A stretch of 64,000 bases of DNA from contig NC_056040.1 of the NCBI RefSeq assembly GCF_004379255.2, forward strand, positions 32,144,852 through 32,208,851, written 5' to 3'. Each line of letters starts with the position of its first letter. The stretch's first letter is position 1. Source of the DNA: Salvia splendens. Its lineage: Eukaryota; Streptophyta; Magnoliopsida; Lamiales; Lamiaceae. Below, one piece after another: positions 10,202-19,558 of this stretch. Under the pieces are notes generated by a model. The model did not search any database. It saw only the letters and a list, made by a program, of their open reading frames with translations, and was not told the origin of the DNA. The position numbers and the translations under genes are program-made.

Positions 10202-10330
10202 TGACGTCAGGGGACGTGCCTTGCGCGTGACTGCATTAAATGCGACAGTAAAATCCGGCCGTTGAATCCTGAAAAGGTGGGATTCGAAACGGTGCGATGA
10301 TTTTGAAATCTTCTCCGAATCTGATAAATA
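10202..10330 (+). promoter_or_regulatory. candidate promoter of the Tat-2 antisense gene
   Basis: TGACGTCA palindrome at 10202-10209 and TATA-like GATAAATA at 10323-10330, about 130 bp before the ATG at 10460. Both are conserved in Tat-1 at the mirrored position. TGACGTCA is a bZIP (TGA/C-box) core in plants. The arrangement suggests the antisense gene has its own promoter, not the LTR promoter, which points the other way. No expression data. Confidence 0.5.
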
Positions 10331-10459
10331 CGTCCTTTCTTCATCATTTGAACACTTTTGCTATTGCTTCTTCTGCATTCTCTCTCTTTTGCGTAAAAAT
10401 TTCCTTCCGCTTTCAAGAATTTCTTCAGAATTTCTTCAGACTTTCAAAGAGTAAGAACC

Positions 10460-12322
10460 ATGTCTTCTTCTTCTTCTTCTGAGTCAGGTAGCGGTAGGAA
10501 AGGGGGTAAGGGATCTTCTAGCCGGAAAGAGTCCGGGGAGAAGACCGTAGAATACTTTCACAGCATCTTGAGTAAGGACACTGTGATATCCCTACACGGA
10601 AAATATCTTCTTCCCGGGGGGAAGGTGGTGATTCCCGACGACGATCATAGGGCTAACTCGCCGCCGGAGGGTTATGCCACCGTTTACGAAGCCTGCTTAG
10701 GATGCGGGCTTCGTTTCCCTCTTCCCCCACCTTTTGTAGAGCTTCTTGATTTTTTCCAACTCCCTTTAGGTCAGGTGACTCCGAATTCTTGGAGGCACTT
10801 ATCGGCCTTTGCTGCCGAACTGCGTAGGCTAGATAAGGATCTGTCTCTGAGGGCAATCCTTAATTTCTTCCAGTTTAAGAGGAAGGGATCTTGGTTTTAC
10901 TTGATCCCTTTACAGCCCTTTAGAGCCTTTTGTAAAACCAAATGGCCGAAATGGCAAAATCGTTTCTTTTTTTATAATAGGACTTCGGCTTCGGACTTTT
11001 CCTGGAGAGGGCCGAAGTCCGTTATTCCTCATCCTCGGTTAGAACCGTTGGACGAGCTCGAGGGCGAGCTCAATAAGATTCCTATGATTAGGAAGCAGTA
11101 CCTGGAGTCTGAGCTCGTCAAGGGCGACTTCGTGTTCGACTCCTCGTCTTCGGACGAAGAGACTGAGGGTGAGGACTTCTTTTTTGTGCCTTACTGCTTT
11201 TGTGGCGAAAACTAACCTTGCTTTCTTGCTTTTTGGCAGTGAACTTGCTAAATAAGATTAGCCGCAAATCCTCCGAGCTTAAGGAGCCGGAGAAACAGAA
11301 GGCTACCAGCTCGGCGCCTGATGCCGAGAAGAATCCGAAGAGGCAAAAGACCTCTTCGGATCCAAAGAAGCCGGAGTCGACTTCGGCAAGGGGGAAGGGG
11401 AGGATTCAGAAACCCCCAAGAGCGCCAGAGAAAGACGTGGTCTTGGCGCCTCCTTCGGAACATATCTGTGAGCCCTTTTTATGGCCCACGGACTTCGCCG
11501 AGGTGAATTCTCTTCTTGATTTTCTGGCCTTGCTTTTTTCCTGTATTTTTTGTGGCCCCTCGGTTGACTTTTTCCTTTTTCCATTTTCAGAGGAACGATA
11601 TGCTCTCCAAGCTCGTCGCCGTTGAACTCTCCAAAGCGTCCAACGATTATGCTGAGATGCAGAGGAAGTTGGCGGCTGCTCGTCACCAGGCCGAACAGGC
11701 TAAGACAGACTTTGAGAAGGCCAGAGCTGCTAGGATCTCGGCCCAGGATGAAGCCCAGTTTGCCAAAAACCAGCTCATCATCCAGCGAGAGCAGACGAAA
11801 CGGAGGGATGCTGCCGCCGTGGTTGCCCAAGGGGAGGTTCTCCGTGCTTTCGCGGAGAAACTCTTTCTGAGCAATCAATTTTCGGCCTTTGTCGGTGATC
11901 TGCTGAAACTGATGACCGATAATGCCGAGCAGGGGCCCGAAGTCGTCCTGCCGCTGTACGGCCGAGAGATAGCAGCTCGTCTCCAGAGTCTGCCGCTCCT
12001 TGAGGAGCTTGCTTCGTCCTCGGTCCTGCTTTCTGCTGACCGAGTTCGTAGTTGCCGAGCTGACCGGGACGAGAATATGGAGGCTATCTTTGCCTCCTTA
12101 GGGCCAGTTTCACCCGCTCCAATTTTCCACGGAGAGGGTGAGACCGAGCAGCTTGATCAGCAGACCGGAGACGGGCAGGCCGAGCAAGAGGTGCTGCTGA
12201 TCGGTGATGGGGGCACCGAGCAGGCTGGGGGGAGCAGGGAGGCCGAGGCTGAGGCTGAGGCAGACAAGGAGAAGGAAGCTGAAACTCACCGAGGAGCCGG
12301 AGACGAAGCTGGCGGAGTATGA
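10460..12322 (+). CDS. Tat-2 antisense spliced gene (PF04195-like + coiled coil), 567 aa
   Basis: Join of 10460-11168, 11240-11502 and 11591-12322 (709+263+732 bp) gives 567 residues in one frame. Intron 1 starts GTGAGGAC and ends TTTTGGCAG; intron 2 starts GTGAATTC and ends CATTTTCAG. Without splicing, exon 1 reads into a stop soon after the junction. Residues 1-30 are Ser-rich. About 30-210 resembles the 'putative gypsy type transposon' domain PF04195 (GLRFPLPPPF, GQVTPNSWRHLSAF, KWPKWQNRFFFYN). The acidic SSSSDEETEG precedes a Lys/Pro-rich basic exon 2. Exon 3 is a heptad-rich coiled coil with an acidic C-terminus. It is transcribed opposite to gag-pol, between pol and the 3' LTR, like the antisense extra genes known in some Tat elements (for example Grande). 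Biochemical role unknown. Confidence 0.8.
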
Positions 12323-12613
12323 TTTCGCCTCCCTTCTCTTAGTTTAGTTTCTTCCTTCTTGTAAGCCCTCCTTGTGTAAAAAAATTTTTTCTTATGAATG
12401 ACAAAATTCTTCTTTCTACACTTGTGTCTTCGTATAGCTTTTCGTACTCTCTTTTACTCCTGTTGTGGTTTACTACCTGCTCAGTAAACTGAAATGCCGA
12501 ACTGACATAGCTGCTTTGTATTCTTAACTCTTAAGGAGCTGGAGGTACTTCACTGGAAGCGGCTGTACTCTTCCGCTTTAGACGAAACTGAGAAAAAAGC
12601 CATAGCTGACCAG

Positions 12614-13291
12614 ATGAAGAATGACGAACTCTTGGCTTGTTTAGTGAAGCTGGAGTCCGACAATAAGGACTTAGAGTCCATAAGGAAGGATCTGGAGGCC
12701 GAGCTGAATACTGCCGTCGCTGAGAGGACTGCGTATGAGGATTTCATCTGCAGGCGCGGGGGAATGACCATCTCTGAAGTTCAGGAACGAGTTGACGAAC
12801 TGTGGGAGGAATATCATGTACTCCGGAGGAACAATGCGCTGGAGAGCTCGGCTTGCCAACAAGTCGTGAAATCATTGCGGCGCTGGGCATCTCGGTACGA
12901 CATCATTCTTTCCCGGCGTCCCTCAATCGAGAGATTCCTTAGGCATTTCCCGCCAACAGATGGTCGCACTCCAGCTCAAACCTCTGATTCACTTGCTCAA
13001 AACCCTACTCCAAGTCAGCAACGAACTCAGGAACAACCGGAGACGTCAAGACGAGGACGGACTGAAGTTCGCAGAGGAGCGGTGACTATGAGTGAGCAAG
13101 ATCGGCAAATGATTCGTGAAGAGACTCTTCGCCGCCGAGGTGCTAGAGCTTCCCGGGCTCAGGGAAGAAGCGGTAGGTCGATTAGAGCATCTCGTCGACC
13201 TGCTTATTCTTCAGCTGCCCGGAATGGCCGAACTCGGTTTCACGAGGATTTTGTGAATAGATGGCTCAACTTTAGCAACCATGGACAGTAG
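12614..13291 (+). CDS. Tat-2 ORF4, coiled-coil and Arg-rich protein, unknown function
   Basis: 225 residues from the first Met, same strand as the antisense gene and 292 bp after it. Residues 1-55 are a charged coiled coil (VKLESDNKDLESIRKDLEAE); 55-115 are a mixed helical region (EVQERVDELWEEY); 140-225 are Arg/Ser/Gln-rich and basic. The frame is open upstream to about 12537 (KELEVLHWKRLYSSALDETE), just after a CTTAAG. It could therefore be a fourth exon of the antisense gene: the last codons of exon 3 contain GGA-GTATGA, a possible donor, and joining there keeps the frame. Either a separate ORF or an alternative C-terminus. Absent from Tat-1. I do not recognise a family. Confidence 0.5.
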   Translation: MKNDELLACLVKLESDNKDLESIRKDLEAELNTAVAERTAYEDFICRRGGMTISEVQERVDELWEEYHVLRRNNALESSACQQVVKSLRRWASRYDIILSRRPSIERFLRHFPPTDGRTPAQTSDSLAQNPTPSQQRTQEQPETSRRGRTEVRRGAVTMSEQDRQMIREETLRRRGARASRAQGRSGRSIRASRRPAYSSAARNGRTRFHEDFVNRWLNFSNHGQ

Positions 13292-13425
13292 AATAGTCCT
13301 TTGTAATGGCGTAACGCCTTCTCGTAGGGCAGCAGAATTATATGCCGAACAAGATTTAATAAATGAAATTTTCATTTCGCTTCTATCACTGCGTATTTAC
13401 AGCTCAGCGGAAAAATTTCATCGTG

Positions 13426-13660
13426 CTCGTCCTCGGTCTTATGAAGTAAACTTCTTTGACCGGACTCGTCCTCGGTCTTATGAAGTAAGCTTCTTTGACC
13501 GGACTCGTCTTTGGTCTTATGAAGTAAACTTCTTTGACCGGACTTGGTCCTCGGTCTTATGAAATAAACTTCTTTGACCGGACTCGTCTTTGGTCTTATG
13601 AAGTAAACTTCTTTGACCGGACTCGTCTTTGGTCTTATGAAGTAAATTTCTTTGACCGGA
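13426..13660. repeat. 39-bp tandem repeat, six copies, downstream of Tat-2 pol
   Basis: Unit CTCGTCCTCGGTCTTATGAA...TTCTTTGACCGGA of 39 bp, repeated about six times with few changes (CTCGTCCTC/CTCGTCTTT variants, one copy 40 bp). It is followed at 13675-13760 by two copies of a ~46-bp unit containing GGCGAGTTTTATCGC. Lies between ORF4 and the end of pol; no coding role evident. Confidence 0.85.
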
Positions 13661-14075
13661 CTAAGCTTGTGTCCTAATTTGGCGAGTTTTATCGCTCGGA
13701 TCGGACTTTCCTTTGTCCTAATTCGGCGAGTTTTATCGCGTGGATCGGACTTTCCCTTTGTTGCAGTTCGTTTCAGACGAACTGCTTGTTTCTTAAGCTG
13801 AATTGTGGTCTTGTATCCTCCTTAGAAGCTTGGACTCACAATCGTTGGCTTATATATGTTCTAAAAAGGGGATCAGCCTTCGAAGAACAAGATACCTCAG
13901 TAACATTTGTAAGAGACGACACGCACATAGACAGACAAAACGCACATAGACAAATAAAAAGGACGAACAAGATTTTAAACTTTTATAAAACAAGCACAAA
14001 GAACAAGTAAAAAACAAAGAAAGCATATACCTCTAGGACCGAACTAGACACAAGACTGACTGACCGGACTGTCTC

Positions 14076-17000
14076 TTACAAATGGAACTTCTTGAGGTTG
14101 GAAATGTGCCATGTTCGGGGTACTTGTTCTCCTGACACGTGAGTCAATTTGTAAGACCCTTTGCCGAGGACTTCTGACACCCGATATGGACCTTCCCATG
14201 TGGGTTCGAGTTTGCCCAGCTTTTCTGCTCGGCTTACTTCGTTGTTTCTCAAGACGAGATCTCCCACTTGAAATTGCAGCTTTTTCACCCTTTGGTTATA
14301 ATACCGGGCTACTTGCTCCTTGTACTTGGCTGCTTTTATGCAGGCCAATTCTCTTCTTTCTTCGGCCAGATCTAGTTCGGCTCTTAGTCCGTCATCATTC
14401 ATTTCTGAGGAGAAATTTAGAGTTCGGGGACTGGGTACGCCGATCTCAACCGGAATCACGGCTTTAGTGCCGTACACCAGACTGTACGGAGTTTCACCGT
14501 TGGAGGTTTTGGGTGTAGTTCGGTAGGACCATAGGACTTGAGGGAGATTTTCTACCCATTGTCCTTTGGCTTGTTCTAACCGAGCTTTTAACCCTTTTAC
14601 CAAGATACGGTTTGTTACCTCCGTTTGTCCGTTTGCTTGTGGGTGGGAGACCGAAGTGAACCGCTGTTGAATATTCAGCTCTTGGCACCAATTCTTGAAT
14701 GTCTTGTCGGTGAACTGAGTCCCATTATCCGAAATGAGGATGTGGGGTATGCCAAATCGGCACACTATGTTCTTCCAGACGAAATCCAATGCCTTCGAGC
14801 TCGTTATCGTAGCTAATGGTTCAGCCTCCACCCACTTCGTGAAGTAATCCACGGCAACGATAAGGAATTTCATTTGCCGAGGAGCTTGTGGTAGTGGTCC
14901 TACTATGTCTATGCCCCATTGCATAAAAGGCCAAGGGCTTTGCATAGCACATAGATCGGTCTGCGGCATCCTTGGGATATTTGCATGGATTTGGCACTTC
15001 GTACATGTCTTGACGAGCTGCACTGCTTCTTGTACCAAAGTTGGCCAATAATACCCCCATCTCAGAACTTTTTTAGCTAAAGCTCTAGCTCCGATGTGGC
15101 TACCGCAAGATCCTTCATGAACTTCTCTAAGGATGTAGTCCGTCTCTTCTGGCCCTACGCATCGCAATAACGGCTGAAGGTAGGACTTTCTGTATAGGAC
15201 TCCTCCATGAAGTTCGTACCGAAGTGCTCGGCATGTGATTTTCCGAGCTTCTCTCTTATCCTCGGGCAGTTGTCCTTGATCTAGATACTGTAAGATCGGC
15301 GTCATCCAGTTCGGCGAGCTGGCTACTGAATGTACCTCAGCTTCATCAATGCTTCGGTGCATCAATTCCTCCACCTTTGAGCTTGGATATGAGGCTAACT
15401 TACTTAAAGTATCTGCTCGGCTGTTTTCCGCTCTGGGAATGCGGATTATCCGAAAATAAGAGAAACTTCGGCTAATGCTTTGCGCTTTGTCCAAGTATTT
15501 CCTCATCCTCTCATCACGGGCTTCACTTGTACCCAAGAGGTGATTCACTATGACTTGTGAATCACAATGGATTTTGAGAGACTTGATAAATAGACTTTGC
15601 GCTAGCTGGAGTCCGGCAAGGAGAGCTTCGTATTCGGCTTCGTTATTAGTGGTTGGGAACAAGAACCGAAGTGAATAAGTTACCTCGTGTCCGTCGGGAG
15701 CGATAAGTAGAATACCAGCTCCACTTCCCGTTTTATTTGAAGCTCCATCTACGAATCCGCTCCAGCAATCCGGCGGCTCTACTTCGGATTCCAGGGGCTG
15801 TGCTAGTTCGGTATTGGCAGAATTTTTCTGTTCGGCAATGACATGGATTACTTGATCGAACTTTGCCTCTGTAAGAAAATCTGCCAAGGCTTGTCCCTTG
15901 ATGGCTTTCCGAGGTAGGTATTCGATTGAGTGTTCTCCCAACTCTATGGCCCATTTGGCGATTCTGCCTGATGCTTCTGGCTTGGTCAAAACTTGCCGAA
16001 GTGGCAGATCGGTTAAGACGCATACCTTGTGAGCATAGAAGTATGGCCGCAGTCTCCTTGCTGCATTTACTAACGCCAGAGCAATTTTTTCCAGAGGTTG
16101 ATACCTTGTTTCTGGACCTCTTAATGCTCGGCTTGTAAAGTAGATGGGAAGCTGCTTTAGGCCTTCTTCTCGTACAAGCACCGCGCTAATGGTTTGATCT
16201 GATGCCGCTAAGTATAAGAATATCACTTCGGCATCTGTTGGAGCAGAGAGAATTGGAAGCTTGGCTAAATAACTTTTGAGCTCGTCAAAAGCCTTTTTCT
16301 GCTCGGCTCCCCACTCAAACTTTGTTGCCTTTTTCAACACTTTGAAGAACGGCAGTTGCTTTTCGGCTGCTTGGGAAAGGAATCTATTCAGTGCGGCTAG
16401 ACATCCAGTTAGCCTTTGCACATCATGTATGGACTTCGGCATCGCCATGTTCTGAACAACTTGAATTTTTGAGGGATTTGCCTTGAGTCCGTCCTTTGAA
16501 ACCCAACAACCCAGAAACTTTCCCGAATCTACCAAAAAGGTACATTTTTGGGGATTGAGTTTGAGGTTGGCTTTTTTGAGCACGTCGAGAGTGGATTTGA
16601 GGTTGTCTTCGTACTCTGAAGTGCTTCTGCTTTTGACGACTATGTCGTCAACATACACTTCAACCTCTTTTTCGATCAAATGCCGAAAAAGCTTATCTAC
16701 CATCCTTTGATATGTGGCTCCGGCATTCTTTAAACCGAATGGCATCTTTTTATAAGCAAAGATGCCGAAGTCAGTAATGAAAGCCGTTTTTGAAGCATCA
16801 TTCTCATCCATTAAAACTTGGTGGTAGCCTTTGTATAAATCAAGAAAACAGAAAATTTCGAAGCCGATCAAAGCTTCTACTTTTTTATCTATGTTCGGAA
16901 GGGGATAGCAATCTTTAGGACAGTGCTTGTTTAGATCGGTAAAATCTATGCACATCCGCCATCCTCCTTCTTTTTTCTTGATCATCACAGGATTGGCCAC

Positions 17001-17339
17001 CCAAGAAGGATATTTCACCTCGAATAATACATCCGCTTTCAGTAATTGGCGGACTTCGTCATGGATGACTTGATTTCTTTCTGCTACAAAGAGTCTTTGC
17101 TTCTGTTTTATAGGCCGGACTGAAGGATCAATATTTAACCGATGAGTGATTACCTCAGGGGGCACTCCGGTCATGTCCAACGGAGACCATGCAAAGACAT
17201 CTTTGTACTCCTTGAGGAGCTGGATGGTCTTTTCCCGGAGTAGAGGCGTTCCCGCGAAACCGATCTTGACCGTTCTGGATGGATCATCTTCGTATAACTG
17301 AACGGTCATTGAGTTCGACTCTGGTGTGACTTCGGTCAT
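14076..17339 (-). CDS. Tat-2 pol: reverse transcriptase, RNase H, archaeal-type RNase H, integrase
   Basis: 1087 residues from the Met at 17339, but probably made as a gag-pol readthrough product, since the frame is continuous with gag-protease apart from one UAG (17373-17375). RT: FTDLNKHCPKDCYPLP, then LDLYKGYHQV and the active-site VYVDDIVVKS at about residue 210. RNase H follows. A second, archaeal-type RNase H starts FVDGASNKTGSGAGI with NNEAEYEALLAGL and ENSRADTLSKLA, a hallmark of the Tat clade. Integrase: zinc-binding H...H...CTKC, catalytic GIDIVGPLP, ISDNGTQFTD and HPQANGQTEVTNR. The C-terminal part (FQVGDLVLRNNEV...LEPTWEGPY) has no chromodomain. No internal stops. Confidence 0.95.
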   Translation of the reverse strand: MTEVTPESNSMTVQLYEDDPSRTVKIGFAGTPLLREKTIQLLKEYKDVFAWSPLDMTGVPPEVITHRLNIDPSVRPIKQKQRLFVAERNQVIHDEVRQLLKADVLFEVKYPSWVANPVMIKKKEGGWRMCIDFTDLNKHCPKDCYPLPNIDKKVEALIGFEIFCFLDLYKGYHQVLMDENDASKTAFITDFGIFAYKKMPFGLKNAGATYQRMVDKLFRHLIEKEVEVYVDDIVVKSRSTSEYEDNLKSTLDVLKKANLKLNPQKCTFLVDSGKFLGCWVSKDGLKANPSKIQVVQNMAMPKSIHDVQRLTGCLAALNRFLSQAAEKQLPFFKVLKKATKFEWGAEQKKAFDELKSYLAKLPILSAPTDAEVIFLYLAASDQTISAVLVREEGLKQLPIYFTSRALRGPETRYQPLEKIALALVNAARRLRPYFYAHKVCVLTDLPLRQVLTKPEASGRIAKWAIELGEHSIEYLPRKAIKGQALADFLTEAKFDQVIHVIAEQKNSANTELAQPLESEVEPPDCWSGFVDGASNKTGSGAGILLIAPDGHEVTYSLRFLFPTTNNEAEYEALLAGLQLAQSLFIKSLKIHCDSQVIVNHLLGTSEARDERMRKYLDKAQSISRSFSYFRIIRIPRAENSRADTLSKLASYPSSKVEELMHRSIDEAEVHSVASSPNWMTPILQYLDQGQLPEDKREARKITCRALRYELHGGVLYRKSYLQPLLRCVGPEETDYILREVHEGSCGSHIGARALAKKVLRWGYYWPTLVQEAVQLVKTCTKCQIHANIPRMPQTDLCAMQSPWPFMQWGIDIVGPLPQAPRQMKFLIVAVDYFTKWVEAEPLATITSSKALDFVWKNIVCRFGIPHILISDNGTQFTDKTFKNWCQELNIQQRFTSVSHPQANGQTEVTNRILVKGLKARLEQAKGQWVENLPQVLWSYRTTPKTSNGETPYSLVYGTKAVIPVEIGVPSPRTLNFSSEMNDDGLRAELDLAEERRELACIKAAKYKEQVARYYNQRVKKLQFQVGDLVLRNNEVSRAEKLGKLEPTWEGPYRVSEVLGKGSYKLTHVSGEQVPRTWHISNLKKFHL

Positions 17340-17372
17340 TTCGCTTGCCTCTGACTCCGGCTGCTGTGATTG

Positions 17373-17375
17373 CTA
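17373..17375 (-). promoter_or_regulatory. UAG with CAA-UCA context between protease and pol: candidate leaky stop
   Basis: Reading the minus strand: GCA UAG CAA UCA CAG. Gag-protease (start 19484) and pol (start 17339) are in the same frame, 715 codons apart, so only this codon separates them. The six bases after UAG fit CARYYA, the leaky context known from tobacco mosaic virus (UAG CAA UUA). Readthrough would yield Gag-Pro-Pol as a minor product. The alternative is a chance nonsense mutation. Confidence 0.6.
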
Positions 17376-19484
17376 TGCTTGATGATGCCGATCTGATTGC
17401 TCGGCACTTTTAAGCGCAATCTGCAGACACTCTTTTGCTCTCTTTTGATCACCTCGGATGACCGCTATCCCACCTTTAGTGGGAATCTTGATGGTGAGGT
17501 GATAAGTAGAGCAAACGGCCCGAACTGAGTTGAGCCAGTCTCTTCCCAAGATGATGTTGTACGGGGACCGAGCTTTTACCACAAAGAACTCGATCATCGT
17601 ACTGGAGCTTGTAGGCGCTTTTCCCACCGTGATCGGAAGGCTGATAATACCTTCAGGGCGGGTGTCCTCCTGGGCGAAACTTTTCAGGGGAAGTGGAGCC
17701 GGACTGAGCCGAGCTGGATCTACTTCTAGTTTATCGAAACATTCTTTAAAAAGAATGCTGACTGACGCTCCGGTATCCACAAACACTCTGTGGATCAGTT
17801 TGTTTGCCACTCCGGCTTGGATGACAATAGCGTCTTGATGAGGAGAGATGGCCGGGACGGGATCTGCATCTGAAAATGTAATCACTTCGTCCTGCTTCAG
17901 CCTTTTATGCGTTGGCTCCTCTCGATTGAAGCCTCTGCGCTCTGACTTCAGGGACGATTTAGTCTTCCCGGCAGGGAGAGCATCAATAGTCAGGATTACT
18001 CCATCATATTGCAGCTCGTCATCGTCTTCGGGGTCCTGTTGCTTTTTCGGATCCTGAGGAGCGCAGTTCGCACCTCTCTGCTTTTTGTTCTTTTTCGGCT
18101 GCTTGCTTTGGTATTTTTTTAACGTCCCTGCTTTCACAAGAGCATCAATACCTGCAGCCAAATGTCGGCACTCCTCGGTATCGTGACCGTGGTCTTGATG
18201 GAAGGAGCAATATTGATCCTGAGGTCGACGCGCGGCCGATTTCGCCATCCGCTTTGGTTTTTCGAACATATCGGAATGCAGTTCAAAAATTTCCGCTCTC
18301 GACTTGTTCAATGGTACGAACTGAGCGGGCGGCTTCTCAGGATTGAGACGTGGCCCCAATCGGTCTTGCACCGGAGTCCTTTGAATCCTTTCAAAAGGAG
18401 TTCGGCGAGGATGTCCCTGATCGCCAAAAGGAGTTCGGCGAGGATGTCCCTGATCGCTATGATCGGGCTTCCTCCTGTCTCCTCGGGATGAGCTGTCTAA
18501 AGACCGTTTGCGACGGTCTGCCTCATCGGCACGGGAGAACTGGTCCGCAATGTCCCACATCTCTTGAGCTGTTTGCGGACTGCATTCCACGAGCTTTCTG
18601 TAGAGAGCTCCGGGCAGGATTCCATTTTGGAATGCCGAAATGACAAGTAGATCATTGAGATCATCTACTTGTAGGCATTCCTTGTGGAATCTCGTCATAA
18701 AGTCGCTGATCTTTTCGTCGCGACCTTGACGTATAGAAAGCAGCTGAGCCGAAGTGATTCGGGCTTCCGCTTTCTGAAAGAACCTCCTGTGGAAAGCATC
18801 CATTAGATCTCGGTAAGATCTAATGCTGCCTTGGGGGAGGCTATCGAACCACCTTCTTGCGTTCCCGATAAGCAGCTCGGGAAACAGCTTGCACATATGG
18901 ACCTCATTGAGACCCTGGTTCGCCATGTTATACTGATAGCGTCCCAGGAAGTCATGAGGATTCACTAACCCGTCATAAGTCATCGACGGAGTTCGGTAGT
19001 TCTGTGGCAAGGGAGTTCGGGTGATATCGTCCGAGAACGGAGTCTTCAATGCTCCGTACATGGCGAACCCGACATCTCTTCGGTATGGAGGAGATGGAGT
19101 TCTCCTGTGATTCCGGTACCGAGGAGGAACAGGAACATGTCGGGGTTGAGGATTCTTCTTCCTGGAAGACACGACACTACTGCGGTAGTGACTTTCATGT
19201 CTGGATGAGGAGGGAGAATCCACCGTTTTCGTCTCCGGCTTTTGGCCCTTTTGCAGGAAAATTAAGAACTCTTCCTGCTTCTCGGCCAAAAATAACTTGA
19301 CAGCCTCGTTCAAATCGGGCTGCTGGGAAGACTCGGTGCGATGAGTCTTTGAGCGGCTTGTTCCTTCTCCGTGAGAACTGGAAGTAGATTTCTCCCGAGG
19401 CTGTTTTCCAGACCTGCGGGCTGGACTAGCTTCCTCATGGTTATCACGAACGGTATTATGGGTGTTATGTGATCTGGTATGCAT
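17373..19484 (-). CDS. Tat-2 gag-protease polyprotein, 703 aa
   Basis: Start at 19484, 74 bp after the 5' LTR. Residues 1-130 are Ser/Arg/Pro-rich. The retrotransposon gag domain follows (YDGLVNPHDFLGRYQYNM, NARRWFDSLPQGSIRSY, FHRRFFQKAEAR). Then come an Arg-rich region with a short duplicated HPRRTPFGDQ/HPRRTPFERI segment, a zinc-knuckle-like C-x2-H-x4-H-x4-C (CSFHQDHGHDTEEC), and an aspartic protease with the catalytic FVDTGASVSILF and later ILGRDWL. Ends in the UAG at 17373. Gag packs the genomic RNA; the protease matures the polyprotein. No internal stop. Confidence 0.95.
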   Translation of the reverse strand: MHTRSHNTHNTVRDNHEEASPARRSGKQPREKSTSSSHGEGTSRSKTHRTESSQQPDLNEAVKLFLAEKQEEFLIFLQKGQKPETKTVDSPSSSRHESHYRSSVVSSRKKNPQPRHVPVPPRYRNHRRTPSPPYRRDVGFAMYGALKTPFSDDITRTPLPQNYRTPSMTYDGLVNPHDFLGRYQYNMANQGLNEVHMCKLFPELLIGNARRWFDSLPQGSIRSYRDLMDAFHRRFFQKAEARITSAQLLSIRQGRDEKISDFMTRFHKECLQVDDLNDLLVISAFQNGILPGALYRKLVECSPQTAQEMWDIADQFSRADEADRRKRSLDSSSRGDRRKPDHSDQGHPRRTPFGDQGHPRRTPFERIQRTPVQDRLGPRLNPEKPPAQFVPLNKSRAEIFELHSDMFEKPKRMAKSAARRPQDQYCSFHQDHGHDTEECRHLAAGIDALVKAGTLKKYQSKQPKKNKKQRGANCAPQDPKKQQDPEDDDELQYDGVILTIDALPAGKTKSSLKSERRGFNREEPTHKRLKQDEVITFSDADPVPAISPHQDAIVIQAGVANKLIHRVFVDTGASVSILFKECFDKLEVDPARLSPAPLPLKSFAQEDTRPEGIISLPITVGKAPTSSSTMIEFFVVKARSPYNIILGRDWLNSVRAVCSTYHLTIKIPTKGGIAVIRGDQKRAKECLQIALKSAEQSDRHHQA

Positions 19485-19540
19485 TTTTTTGGTGGAAGAG
19501 GATCAAAAACTCGCTTTTATCACAGATTTGGTTCTCTGTT

Positions 19541-19558
19541 TCCCACAGACGGCGCCAG
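19541..19558 (-). promoter_or_regulatory. Tat-2 primer binding site
   Basis: Minus strand TGGCGCCGTCTGTGGGAA, starting one base after the end of the 5' LTR. TGGCGCCGTC-type sites are common in plant Tat elements. tRNA species not assigned here. Confidence 0.8.

Noticed and set aside
13426..13660. CRISPR-like regular repeats
   Set aside because: Units are contiguous without spacers and the genome is eukaryotic; simple tandem array.
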